From the NCBI GenBank assembly GCA_022844045.1, contig JALHMM010000049.1, positions 1-45,606 of the forward strand: 45,606 nucleotides of DNA. The letters are read 5' to 3'. This stretch comes from Reyranellaceae bacterium. GTDB lineage: Bacteria > Pseudomonadota > Alphaproteobacteria > Reyranellales > Reyranellaceae. A program made the position numbers and the translations under genes. Position 1 is the first letter of the stretch. Each line of letters begins with the position of its first letter. Below the pieces are notes generated by a model. The model ran no database searches and was not told where the DNA came from. It worked only from the letters and a program-made list of their open reading frames with translations. This document shows positions 25,307 through 33,607 of this stretch, piece after piece.

Positions 25307-25706
25307 GGCGGCGGCGATCGAGACTCGTCCGGTCGATTTCGTCGCCTCGCTCAAACGCCACGGCGTGCGCCTGTCGAAGGGGCGCGACGCGTTGGAGCGG
25401 CTCTTGGCGAAACAGCCCGCGGCACTCAGCGTCGATGACGATCTGGCGAAGCTTCGGCGCACGCTGACGCCGTTCGGCATCGCCGTCACGCCGCCACCGC
25501 AACCGGCCGTCATCGATGTCGCCGCGTTGCGTCACAAGCTCGGTCTGTCGCAGGACGAGTTCGCCGCCCGCTTTGGCCTGTCGGCGAAGGTCGTGCGCAA
25601 CTGGGAGCAAGGCCGCAACAAACCCGATGGCCCGGCGCTCGTGCTCTTGTCAGTCATCGCCAAGCGCGCCGACGCGGTGGACGAGGCACTGCTCGCCGCC
25701 GAGTAG
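25278..25706 (+). CDS. XRE-type helix-turn-helix protein (HigA/MqsA-like antitoxin style)
   Basis: 142 residues. The C-terminal HTH (about 82-132) reads LRHKLGLSQDEFAARFGLSAKVVRNWEQGRNKPDGPA, the pattern of antitoxin-type Cro/cI repressors that use NWEQGRRxPxGPA. An N-terminal extension of about 75 residues (SLKRHGVRLSKGRDALERLLA) is probably a partner-binding or dimerisation region. It overlaps the upstream small-protein gene and is likely cotranscribed and autoregulatory. The ATG at 25278 is the only good in-frame start before the conserved part. Confidence 0.72.
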   Translation: MVVLRRRGVKAAAIETRPVDFVASLKRHGVRLSKGRDALERLLAKQPAALSVDDDLAKLRRTLTPFGIAVTPPPQPAVIDVAALRHKLGLSQDEFAARFGLSAKVVRNWEQGRNKPDGPALVLLSVIAKRADAVDEALLAAE

Positions 25707-25812
25707 ACCGGGCGGCGTCGCCGCGCTCTGAGTCGCGGCTATCGCAGGTGCCGGCCGCACTCATGCCCTGAACCACTGGGGGCCGGTCTATCGCATATGG
25801 GTCTCGGATTCA

Positions 25813-25936
25813 CCTTCCCCCGGAGGGGGAAGGTGGCGCGCGCAGCGCGGCGGATGGGGGATGTTTCAACGAAGTCGGTGTCCGTCTTCGACATCCCCCT
25901 TCCGCCCTTCGGGCACCTTCCCCCTCCGGGGGAAGG
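25813..25936 (-). repeat. Composite palindromic repeat, family A copy 2 (inverted)
   Basis: Same length (124 bases) and nearly the same sequence as 4592-4715, but reverse-complemented. It sits between the HTH gene and ribA, which converge. Just upstream, TCTATCGCATATGG resembles one terminus of the family B element, so the A-B association seen at 4592-4916 is partly repeated here. The rest of the 268-base gap holds no gene. Confidence 0.88.
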
Positions 25937-25974
25937 TAGGAATAGAAACGCCACATACTACGGCGGCGGCGCCC

Positions 25975-27147
25975 TCAGAGCAGATGCCCGCTCTTCTCGG
26001 CCTTGGTGCGCAGGTATTTCTCGTTGTGGCCGTTGGCCGGGAAGATGTGCGGCACGCGCTCGGCGACCTCGATGCCGTATTGCGCGAGCTGGCCGATCTT
26101 GAGCGGATTATTGGTCATCAGCCGCACGCTCTTGATGCCCATGCGCGCCAGCATGGTGGCGGCCGGCCGGTAGACGCGCTCGTCAGCGTCGAAGCCGAGC
26201 TGCTCATTGGCGTCGACAGTGTCGAAGCCGGCGTCCTGCAGCTGGTAGGCGCGCAGCTTGTTGACCAGGCCGATGCCGCGGCCCTCCTGCGCGAGGTAGA
26301 GCAGCACGCCCGAGCCGTGGCGCGCGATCTCGGCGATGGCACCGCGCAACTGCTCGCCGCAGTCGCAGCGCAGGCTGCCCAGCAGGTCGCCGGTGTAGCA
26401 CTCCGAATGCAGGCGGATCAGCACCGGCTCCATCGCGTCGATCTCGCCGATGACGATGGCGAGATGCTCCTTGCCGCCGTCGCTGGGGCGCCAAGCGAGG
26501 ATGCGGGCGTTCTCGGCGTTCTCCAGCGGCACGCGCGCCTCGGCCACGGCGCGCAGCTCGCGCGCCGAATGCTCCTCGTAGTCGAGCACGTCGCGCGCGG
26601 CGACGTAGATCAGGTCCTGCTCGAATGCCCAGGCGCGGCGCTTGCCCTGCGCGTCGCGCGGCATCGGCGCGATCACCACCGCCGGCAAGAGGCGCGCCAG
26701 CTTGGCGAGCTCGATCGCCGCGCGCGCGATCTTGGGCGCGTGGCTCGCCACCGGCCGCGACAGATGCCGGCGCGCGGCGTGACCGCCGCTCTCCGGCTCG
26801 TTGGGCTTCAAGATGATGTCCGGCGGCACGCCGCCGGGCAGCTCCAGCGTGATCGGCCCGTTGGCGTCGCCCAGACCGCCGGCGATATGCGGCGGGATAT
26901 CGATGCCGACCGCCTCGGCCCGACGACGCGTCGTGACCAGCACGGGCGCGTCGCGGCCCAGCGCCTGCAGCCGCTCGAAGGTCGTGCCGCTGATCGACTC
27001 GGCGGCGGCGACCAGCGCGACGTGGCCCTGGCTGTCGCGCAAGACGACGATGCCGCCACGCCGCAGTTCGGCCATCGCCCGCTCCACCGCCGCGACGGCG
27101 GCAGCGACGGTGGTGGCGTCAGGCGTGGCAAGCGGGGCGACGGACAT
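25975..27147 (-). CDS. ribA: GTP cyclohydrolase II with degenerate N-terminal DHBP-synthase-like region
   Basis: 390 residues. The C-terminal half is a standard GTP cyclohydrolase II, first enzyme of riboflavin synthesis: zinc ligands in HSECYTGDLLGSLRCDCGEQL (Cys250, Cys261, Cys263), and LAQEGRGIGL plus LTNNPLKI-like (MTNNPLKIG) motifs. The N-terminal ~200 residues occupy the place of RibB but lack its acidic catalytic DDExRENEGD motif, so 3,4-dihydroxy-2-butanone-4-phosphate is probably made by another protein. No FMN riboswitch is seen upstream. Confidence 0.92.
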   Translation of the reverse strand: MSVAPLATPDATTVAAAVAAVERAMAELRRGGIVVLRDSQGHVALVAAAESISGTTFERLQALGRDAPVLVTTRRRAEAVGIDIPPHIAGGLGDANGPITLELPGGVPPDIILKPNEPESGGHAARRHLSRPVASHAPKIARAAIELAKLARLLPAVVIAPMPRDAQGKRRAWAFEQDLIYVAARDVLDYEEHSARELRAVAEARVPLENAENARILAWRPSDGGKEHLAIVIGEIDAMEPVLIRLHSECYTGDLLGSLRCDCGEQLRGAIAEIARHGSGVLLYLAQEGRGIGLVNKLRAYQLQDAGFDTVDANEQLGFDADERVYRPAATMLARMGIKSVRLMTNNPLKIGQLAQYGIEVAERVPHIFPANGHNEKYLRTKAEKSGHLL

Positions 27148-27273
27148 GGCGCATCATGTAGGCGAAAGCGCCGAATAAGTCATCGGGGGTCGCGTTTTGG
27201 CCTTCGGAGCCAGTTGCCGAGGCCGTCGAGTGAGGTATTTATCCGCTTATTTTCAATCGATTAGGTGAGTTTT

Positions 27274-27332
27274 TAAGATAAGAGCAACATGATGATCTTA
27301 TTAATTGACTCAAGAACATCATAATGATCTTA
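27274..27332. promoter_or_regulatory. AT-rich promoter island with repeated TAAGAT/ATCTTA sites
   Basis: In an otherwise GC-rich region, 27240-27335 is strongly AT-rich. TAAGAT occurs at 27274-27279 and its complement ATCTTA at 27295-27300 and 27327-27332. ATGATCTTA is repeated directly with 32-base spacing, about three helical turns, and AACAT precedes each copy. TTGACT at 27305 resembles a -35 box. This looks like a regulated promoter for the ATPase gene; the regulator is not identified. Confidence 0.5.
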
Positions 27333-27339
27333 ATGTCCG

Positions 27340-28917
27340 GTGCTCCCGATAACCACCGACGAGATCAAGTCTCGCATCGCTTTCGACAATCCGTGGTGGC
27401 TGCCGACGACTGACCCGGCGCACACGGCCTGGCGTGCGCGGCTCGGCGGCTGGAAGGAGCGGGCGTTCCTGGACGGCTTTCATGCGCTCGTCACGCTGCG
27501 CTCCGTGAACCGGGCGCCCGTACTGATGGGTCCCCGCCGGGTCGGCAAGACCGTCATGCTGCTGCAGACGATCAAACGACTCATCGACTCGGGCGTCGCG
27601 CCACGACAAGTTTGCTACGTGTCCGTCGACAACCCCGTCTATGTCGGCCTCGGCCTCGAACGCTTCCTGACACTCTTTCGCGAGCTGCACGATCATCGCG
27701 GCGGCGACGACCTCTATGTGTTCTTCGACGAGATCCAGTATCTCAAGGACTGGGAACGGCACCTGAAGTCTCTCGTCGATTCATATCCGTCCATGCGGTT
27801 CGTGGCCTCGGTCTCGGCGGCGGCGTTGAAGGTTAAGAGCGTGGAGTCCGGGGCCGGGCGCTTCTCCGATTTCCTTCTACCGCCGCTCACCTTCGCGGAG
27901 TTCCTCGACTTCCGCGACATCCCGCTGAACGCGACGGACGCGCAGCTCGACAGCGAGGTTGTCGATTACGTGAACTTCGGCGGCTTCCCCGAGACCGTGC
28001 TCGGCGAAGACGCGCGTCACAACATGAGTCAGTTCATCGCCAACGATGTCATCGACAAGGTCCTGCTGCGCGATCTTCCCAGCCTCTACGGCATTCGCGA
28101 TCAGAACGACCTGAAGCGTCTGTTCGCCGTCATCGCCTACAACACCGGACAGGAAGTCGACCTCGACGGCCTGAGCAAGCAGTCCGGCATCTCCAAGAAC
28201 ACGTTGAGGAGCTACCTCGAATACCTCGAAGCCGCTTTCCTGATTCATCGACTCTTCCGCATCGACGCCAGCGCGCGCCGCTTCGTGCGCGCGACAACGT
28301 TTAAGCTCTATCTCGCCAACCCGTCGCTGCGCGCCGCGCTTTTCGGGGCGACCAGCGAAAGCGCCGCTTCCTTTGGCTATCTCGCCGAGACTGCTTTCGC
28401 CGCCCACATCGCGGCGACTCAGGATTGGCGGAATTTCTTCTATGCGCGATGGCCGGCGGGCGAGATCGATTTCGTCCAGCTATTCCCCGACCGGCAAGCT
28501 CCATGGATCGCCTTTGAAGTGAAGTGGAGCGATCGAGATACAGGCGCCTTGCTGTCCGACAGCCCAGGACTTATGCCATTCCTGCGGCGAAACGATTGCC
28601 CGTTCGGCGTTCTGGTGACGAAAGGCACGGGAGTTGTTTCGGAGCGGAACGCGCTCAGCGACCAGGGGCGCCCCATCCGAATCCTGCGGCACGGCCTTGC
28701 GGGCATCCTCGCGCGCGGCATAACGACCTACACCACGCCCTTCGACCGCTTCGGCCCAGGGGATTTCGCCAGCGCCCACCGACGCGCCATCGAGGAGCAG
28801 CTCCGACTGCCCGACCGAGGCGGTTCGCGCGAAACGCGTTGGTCTGATTTCATGCGCCTAGCGCTCGTCGATGCCCTGCGTGCACCGCCGCGGGACGAGG
28901 CGCCAAACACCAGGTAG
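27340..28917 (+). CDS. AAA ATPase with DUF4143-type nuclease-like C-terminus
   Basis: 525 residues, GTG start just after an in-frame TAA at 27331. Walker A is MGPRRVGKTVML (63-74) and Walker B is LYVFFDEIQYL (125-135). A winged-helix region (about 255-305: DLDGLSKQSGISKNTLRSYLEYLE) precedes a PD-(D/E)xK-like module with EIDFV (375-379) and AFEVKWS (391-397). These proteins are widespread, often mobile, and poorly understood; roles in defence or DNA metabolism have been suggested. The AT-rich upstream region sets it apart from neighbours and suggests acquisition. The following hydrolase begins four bases after its stop. Confidence 0.87.
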   Translation: MLPITTDEIKSRIAFDNPWWLPTTDPAHTAWRARLGGWKERAFLDGFHALVTLRSVNRAPVLMGPRRVGKTVMLLQTIKRLIDSGVAPRQVCYVSVDNPVYVGLGLERFLTLFRELHDHRGGDDLYVFFDEIQYLKDWERHLKSLVDSYPSMRFVASVSAAALKVKSVESGAGRFSDFLLPPLTFAEFLDFRDIPLNATDAQLDSEVVDYVNFGGFPETVLGEDARHNMSQFIANDVIDKVLLRDLPSLYGIRDQNDLKRLFAVIAYNTGQEVDLDGLSKQSGISKNTLRSYLEYLEAAFLIHRLFRIDASARRFVRATTFKLYLANPSLRAALFGATSESAASFGYLAETAFAAHIAATQDWRNFFYARWPAGEIDFVQLFPDRQAPWIAFEVKWSDRDTGALLSDSPGLMPFLRRNDCPFGVLVTKGTGVVSERNALSDQGRPIRILRHGLAGILARGITTYTTPFDRFGPGDFASAHRRAIEEQLRLPDRGGSRETRWSDFMRLALVDALRAPPRDEAPNTR

Positions 28918-28921
28918 CCCT

Positions 28922-29797
28922 ATGTCGCCACCCGTCTACCGCTCCTTCGACCGCGCCGGGCTCGACGCCGCCTACAACAACCGCGCCCACACGCCCGATT
29001 TTCAGCGCTATGTCGATCGCTGGCAGTCGGCCAGCGTGGCGGCAAGGCGAACCGTGCCCTGCCGGCTCGACCTCGCCTATGGCCCCTCGCCGCGTCAGCG
29101 GCTCGATGTGTTCAGCCCCGCCGGGCCGGCGCCGGCCGGCGGCCGGCCGGCGCTGCTCTACTTCCATGGCGGCTATTGGCAGGGCAACCACAAGGACGGT
29201 TACAGCTTCCCCGCTCCGCTGGTAACGGGCACCGGCGCGCTGTACATCGCGGCGACCTACGACCTGTGCCCTGATGTGACCATGAGCGAGCTGGTCGAGC
29301 AGGTGCGCGCGGCGGTGGTCTGGCTGCACGGCAACGCCACGAGCATTGGCCTCGATCCCAAGCGGCTCGTCGTATCAGGCCATTCCGCTGGCGGCCACAT
29401 CGCCGCGACCCTCGCGCACACCGATTGGCCCAGCTACGGACTGCCCGCCGCGGCCCTCGCCGGTGCCCTGCCGTTGTCGGGCCTGTTCGACCTGGAGCCG
29501 ATCCGCTTGTGCTACCTCAACGACGCTTGCCACATGGATGCGGCGGAAGCGCGGCGGTTGAGCCCTGTCCACCACATCAGCCGGCTGGCGCCGCCTATGG
29601 TGCTGGTCGTGGGCGCGGCCGAGCTGCCGGAACTCGTGCGCCAGACGCGCGACTATGCCCAGGTCTTGACCAGCTCGGGTATGGCGCCGGTCCAGGTGAT
29701 CGAAACCCAAGGCGACAACCATTTTTCCGTGCTCGACCGGCTGTTCGACCCGAACGGGCCGGCCTGGGAGCCACTGCAGCGGTTGATCGTGCCGTGA
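28922..29797 (+). CDS. Alpha/beta hydrolase, kynurenine formamidase/BD-FAE-like
   Basis: 291 residues. The oxyanion motif FHGGYWQ (about 80-86), nucleophile elbow VSGHSAGGHIAATL and a histidine in QGDNHFSVLDRL give a complete esterase triad. The opening SFDRAGLDAAYNNRAHTPDF resembles arylformamidase-like esterases. No kynurenine-pathway gene is adjacent, so the substrate is open. ATG at 28922 follows the ATPase stop by four bases and may be cotranscribed with it. Confidence 0.88.
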   Translation: MSPPVYRSFDRAGLDAAYNNRAHTPDFQRYVDRWQSASVAARRTVPCRLDLAYGPSPRQRLDVFSPAGPAPAGGRPALLYFHGGYWQGNHKDGYSFPAPLVTGTGALYIAATYDLCPDVTMSELVEQVRAAVVWLHGNATSIGLDPKRLVVSGHSAGGHIAATLAHTDWPSYGLPAAALAGALPLSGLFDLEPIRLCYLNDACHMDAAEARRLSPVHHISRLAPPMVLVVGAAELPELVRQTRDYAQVLTSSGMAPVQVIETQGDNHFSVLDRLFDPNGPAWEPLQRLIVP

Positions 29798-29935
29798 CCG
29801 ATCCGTGATCCAACGTGACACGTATTGGGACCATACCTGGCGCACCATGGTCGGGCCGCGCCACAGAATGGTATAAGCATGTCGTTCCATCGCCTTGCAT
29901 CCGTTTCACCCCTCGAACCCGTACTCGATGGTGCC

Positions 29936-30625
29936 ATGACCAAAGGTAAGAAGATCCTGCTGGTCGACGACGACGCCGCGCTGCGCGCCGTGCTCGCGGA
30001 GCAGCTCGATCTCTACGATGGCTTCGTCACCACGGCGGCGGCGACCGGCGCCGAGGGCTTGGAGAAAGCCAAGGGGGCGCTCTACGACGCCGTCCTGCTC
30101 GACGTCGCCCTGCCCGACGCTGACGGTCGCGACATCTGCCGGCTGATGCGCCGCCAGGGCGTGCGGGCGCCGATCATCATGCTGACCGGCGCCGACACCG
30201 ACGCCGACGCCATTCTCGGCCTCGATTCGGGCGCCAACGACTACGTCACCAAGCCGTTCCGGATCAACGTGCTGCTGGCGCGCCTGCGCGCCCATCTGCG
30301 CCAGCACGAGCGCAGCGAGGACGCGATCCTGCAGATCGGTCCCTACGAGTTCCAGCCCGCCAACAAGATGCTGGTCGAGAACGACGGCAAGAAAAAGGTG
30401 CGGCTGACCGAGAAGGAAACCTCGATCCTGAAGTACCTCTACCGCGCCGGCCCGCGCTCGGTCGGCCGCGACCAGCTGCTGGGCGAGGTCTGGGGCTACA
30501 ACGCCGGCGTCACCACGCACACGCTTGAGACGCACATCTACCGCCTGCGCCAGAAGATCGAGAAGGATCCCGCGCAGGCGCAGATCCTGCTGACCGACAA
30601 GGGTGGCTATCGCCTGCAGCCATAA
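29936..30625 (+). CDS. OmpR-family response regulator (orphan)
   Basis: 229 residues. The receiver has DDD at 11-13, phospho-acceptor Asp56 in VLLDVALPDADG and Lys in VTKPFR; the C-terminal winged helix carries LTEKETSILKYLYRAGPRSVGRDQLL and HTLETHIYRLRQKIE. No kinase is adjacent on either side, so its partner is elsewhere. An in-frame ATG at 29879 would add 19 residues; I prefer 29936 because MTKGKKILLVDDD is the normal start. Downstream lies the DUF1272 pseudogene. Confidence 0.93.
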   Translation: MTKGKKILLVDDDAALRAVLAEQLDLYDGFVTTAAATGAEGLEKAKGALYDAVLLDVALPDADGRDICRLMRRQGVRAPIIMLTGADTDADAILGLDSGANDYVTKPFRINVLLARLRAHLRQHERSEDAILQIGPYEFQPANKMLVENDGKKKVRLTEKETSILKYLYRAGPRSVGRDQLLGEVWGYNAGVTTHTLETHIYRLRQKIEKDPAQAQILLTDKGGYRLQP

Positions 30626-30715
30626 AGTGGCCTGGCAGGAGTCGCCTGACCTTTGTCATTTCCGCCAAGCCGCCAAGCCACGACGTGGTGCCCATCAACG
30701 TGATGGGAGACGACG

Positions 30716-31027
30716 ATGGCGCTTCAGCGCCGGCCGAACTGCGAATGCCGCGACAAAAACCTGCCGCCGGCATAGACCGAGGCACGCATCCGCAGCGACG
30801 AGTGCACATCCCGCGGTCACTGCGTCGATAGTGTGCTGCGAAATCTCCGCTCGAATTGCGGTGGCGGGTTCACGCTACGGCCCATTGGCCCGGCGACCGA
30901 ATGGCGGCCCGGGCTGAGCGTCGCCCAGCGCCCGCCCTCGCCGAAACGCCACAGCCTGTCGTTCAGCCTCGACGAAGTTCTCGCGTACGCGCAGCCCATC
31001 AAGGCGATCCCGCCCGCCGCACGCTAA
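30716..31027 (+). pseudogene. DUF1272 small Cys-rich protein, inactivated by one amber codon
   Basis: The reading frame begins MALQRRPNCECRDKNLPP, the hallmark of DUF1272, hits TAG at codon 20 (30773-30775), then continues in the same frame through TEARIRSDECTSRGHCVDSVLRNL, SNCGGGF and RPIGPATEWRPGL to a stop at 31025. There is no frameshift. Several cysteines that intact homologues use for metal binding appear as Arg: CECC is CECR, the ICSF-type site is IRSD, FC is SR, and CPNC is RSNC. The start has GGGAGACGACG upstream. A decaying gene; the residual 19-codon peptide is unlikely to function. Confidence 0.75.
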
Positions 31028-31198
31028 TCAGTAGCTCGGCACTTGATGAGCCGCGTTGTCGCCGTCGGCGGGGTGCAGCGTCGTTTCCTGCGACAGCACT
31101 TTCAGCGTCGCGCTGTCGACATACAGCGTGGTCGTGATCTCCTCGATGACAAGAGGATCGGTAACGACGGACCCGGTGCGAGACTGCGGCGACGACAT
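31028..31198 (-). CDS. Hypothetical 56-residue peptide
   Basis: Short open frame MSSPQSRTGSVVTDPLVIEE, then a Thr/Val-rich central part and a C-terminus ADGDNAAHQVPSY. AGAAGAA lies about four to ten bases upstream of the ATG. It is downstream of the MATE exporter on the same strand (gap 64 bases), and its stop abuts the end of the convergent DUF1272 pseudogene. I do not recognise it. Its size, acidic front half and neighbouring exporter loosely recall peptide precursors, but no modifying enzyme is adjacent, so this is only a possibility. Confidence 0.4.
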   Translation of the reverse strand: MSSPQSRTGSVVTDPLVIEEITTTLYVDSATLKVLSQETTLHPADGDNAAHQVPSY

Positions 31199-31262
31199 GG
31201 CAATTCTTCTGGTGATGATCGTGGATTGGTGAGAGAACGCCCCTGCCTTGGACAGGTTTCGC

Positions 31263-32651
31263 TCAGTTCCCCAACTGGCGCCAAATCGAAAAGCGCAGTA
31301 CCCCGAAAGCCACCAGTCCATAGGCCGCCATCGCGCCTGCGACCGTCAGGCACAGCCAGTCGTAGCCCAACCCCGCCGCCAGCACGGCCCAGGCACCCAG
31401 GATCAGCAGCCCCAGGCGTCCGCTCGCCGCGAGCACGGGCCCCAGCACGCGGCCGGAGCCCTGCGTCGCGAAGTAGAGGCAAACGCCGAAGCCGAAGGCA
31501 CCCAGCGCCGGGCCGACGCGCGTGAGATAGGTCGCGGTGGCGGCCTGCACGGCGGCGTCGGCTGTGTAAAGGCTCGACCACAATGATGGCGCCACGGCGA
31601 AGACCAGGCCGATGACGCCCGATATCGCGCCAGCCAGCAGCGAGCCGATCAGCGCGATGCGGCGCGCGCGCTCGATCTGGCCGGCGCCGACATTCATGCC
31701 GACCATCGGCACCAGCGCCGCGCCCAGGCCGAAGGCGATCGGGATCTGCAGCATCTCCAGGCGTGCGCCGATGCCGTAGCCGGCGACCGCGGCGGCGCCA
31801 AAGCCAGCGACCAGGCCGGACATCACCATCACCGCGAAGGCGTTCTGCAGCGAAAAGAAGATCGCAACGCCGCCGACGCGCAGGATATCGAGGAACAGCG
31901 CCAGACGCGGCCGCAGGCCGATGACAGTCAGGCGCACCCGCGCGCCCGGCGCCATCAGGAACGCCAGGGTCGCCAGCGAGCCGATGGCCGAGGCGATCAG
32001 CAGCGACGCGGCGATGCCGCTGATGCCCATCGACCGCAGCGGGCCGATACCGATGGTCAGCGCGTAGCCCAGCACGATCTGCAGCAGCGAGGAGCCCAGC
32101 ATGATCGCCGTGGGCAGCTTCATGTTGCCCGTGCCGCGTACCAGGCTGACCAGCGTGTTCTGCATCCACACCAGCGCGATGCCGGCGAAGAGCAGGTCGG
32201 AATAGGTCAGCGCCAGCTCGAGCACGCGGCCCTCGGCGCCGAGCGCGCGGTAGATCGCCGGACCCAGCGCCCGCATCAGCACGGTGAAGAACAGGCCGAA
32301 GACGAGGGCGATGATGATGGCGTGCAGCGCAACGGCGCGGGCGCGTTCGGCATCGCCGGCGCCCAACGCGCGTGCCACCGCCGAGGACACGCCACCGCCC
32401 ATCGCGCCGGTCGACATGGTCTGCATCAGCACGAGGAACGGAAAGACCACCGCGTTGGCCGCCAGCGCATCGCGCCCCAAGGTGCCGACGAACACCGTCT
32501 CGGTGACGACGACGGCGGCCTGCACCAGGACGATCAGTGCGTTGGGCGCCGCGAGCCGCAGGATGGTGGGCACGATCGGCGCGCCGAGGATCGCGCGCTC
32601 GCGCGACAACGCGGGAGATACCCGTCCCGCCGTCGAAACCGCCTCGGTCAC
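31263..32651 (-). CDS. MATE-family multidrug/toxin efflux transporter
   Basis: 462 residues with about twelve membrane helices and the two-fold repeated MATE architecture. ILRLAAPNALIVLVQAAVVVTETVFVGTLG is the typical first helix, and the second half begins at the ILRVGGVAIFF segment. These antiporters export cationic drugs or metabolites using Na+ or H+. GTG start with AGGGAG seven bases upstream. The methyltransferase upstream is on the same strand, 78 bases from... its stop lies at 32730, so cotranscription is possible. Confidence 0.92.
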   Translation of the reverse strand: MTEAVSTAGRVSPALSRERAILGAPIVPTILRLAAPNALIVLVQAAVVVTETVFVGTLGRDALAANAVVFPFLVLMQTMSTGAMGGGVSSAVARALGAGDAERARAVALHAIIIALVFGLFFTVLMRALGPAIYRALGAEGRVLELALTYSDLLFAGIALVWMQNTLVSLVRGTGNMKLPTAIMLGSSLLQIVLGYALTIGIGPLRSMGISGIAASLLIASAIGSLATLAFLMAPGARVRLTVIGLRPRLALFLDILRVGGVAIFFSLQNAFAVMVMSGLVAGFGAAAVAGYGIGARLEMLQIPIAFGLGAALVPMVGMNVGAGQIERARRIALIGSLLAGAISGVIGLVFAVAPSLWSSLYTADAAVQAATATYLTRVGPALGAFGFGVCLYFATQGSGRVLGPVLAASGRLGLLILGAWAVLAAGLGYDWLCLTVAGAMAAYGLVAFGVLRFSIWRQLGN

Positions 32652-32729
32652 GCCCCGCTCCCTGATGTGTGCATATGCACCTAGCGCCGCGGACGCCGGC
32701 GCGTCACGCGAGAAAAACCGAGCACCGGA

Positions 32730-33599
32730 TTATGCGGCGGGGTTGCGCGCGGTGATCAGCCAGCAGGCGGCGGGCAGGATCACGCCATCGGCCGTCACGT
32801 GCCGGGCGAGCGCCTCGCGCACGGCGCCGACAGCGCGGCGGCGCAGGTCGTCGGACGCTTCCTTCAGCAACCGCGACAACGGGCCGATCTCGACAGCCGA
32901 TTCGACCGCTTCGTCGAGGCCGCCGCGCGATAGCGCCATGGTGGCGTCGACCGGCGCGATGTCGATGTCGGCGAATCCGGCCTGCGTGAGAAGCGCACGC
33001 GGTCGCGCGGGATCGCCGAAGGAGAACGGCCCCGGCTCGTCCGGCGCCGGTCGCGGCATCTGCGGCAGCAGCGGGCCGGCGGCGGCGAAGGGCACGAAGG
33101 CCCAGCCATTCTCCTTGAATGGCCGCCAAACCAGGAACACCAGCCGCCCGCCTGGCTTCAGCGCGCCGCGCAGATGACTAAAGGCCACCGCCGGATCGCC
33201 GAAGAACATCACGCCGAAGCGCGAGAACAACAGGTCGGCGGCGGCCGGCTCGAAGGCGTAGGTCGAGGCGTCGCCGGCCGCGAAGCGCACGTTGTTCACG
33301 CCGGAGGCCAGGGCGCGGCGCCAAGCCTCGTCGGTCAGAACCGACGACAGATCACAGCCCAGCACGTTTCCACCCGGCGCAACGGCGCGCGCCAAGGCCA
33401 GCGTCGTCGGGCCCGTGCCGCAGCCGATATCGATGACCCGCTCGCCGGGCCGCGCCGCGGCCGCGGCGATCGCGCGATCGCCCAGCGGCGCGAGCGCCGC
33501 TTCGGTGCGAGCCGCGCCCTTCAGCCAGCTCTCACCACCGGCGCCGGCCCAATAGGCGGCCTGCGCATCGTGCCATTCGCGGGCGGATCCTTCAGCCAT
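32730..33599 (-). CDS. Class I SAM-dependent methyltransferase
   Basis: 289 residues. SAM-binding motif I is VIDIGCGTGPTTLALA (55-70), the acidic end of beta2 is GCDLS, and the motif after is LLFSRFGVMFFGDP with LKPGGRLVFLVWRP. The acceptor cannot be told from sequence; the fold is shared by UbiE-like and small-molecule methylases. It begins seven bases after the stop of the secreted protein gene (34252-33608) on the same strand, suggesting an operon that may extend to the MATE exporter. Confidence 0.9.
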   Translation of the reverse strand: MAEGSAREWHDAQAAYWAGAGGESWLKGAARTEAALAPLGDRAIAAAAARPGERVIDIGCGTGPTTLALARAVAPGGNVLGCDLSSVLTDEAWRRALASGVNNVRFAAGDASTYAFEPAAADLLFSRFGVMFFGDPAVAFSHLRGALKPGGRLVFLVWRPFKENGWAFVPFAAAGPLLPQMPRPAPDEPGPFSFGDPARPRALLTQAGFADIDIAPVDATMALSRGGLDEAVESAVEIGPLSRLLKEASDDLRRRAVGAVREALARHVTADGVILPAACWLITARNPAA

Positions 33600-33607
33600 G
33601 ACGACGC

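Noticed and set aside
25861..27264. 467-codon open frame on the plus strand opposite ribA
   Set aside because: Arg/Ala/Gln-rich composition without motifs, wholly opposite the conserved RibA motifs, and beginning inside a repeat element.
30773..30775. Recoding of TAG as pyrrolysine or programmed read-through in the DUF1272 frame
   Set aside because: No accessory genes or downstream structure are seen, and the loss of several metal-ligand cysteines points to decay.
31028..31198. Firm call of a ribosomally made modified peptide (RiPP) precursor
   Set aside because: There is no radical SAM, cyclase, YcaO or peptidase gene nearby beyond a distant CPBP protease, so the call would rest on size alone.
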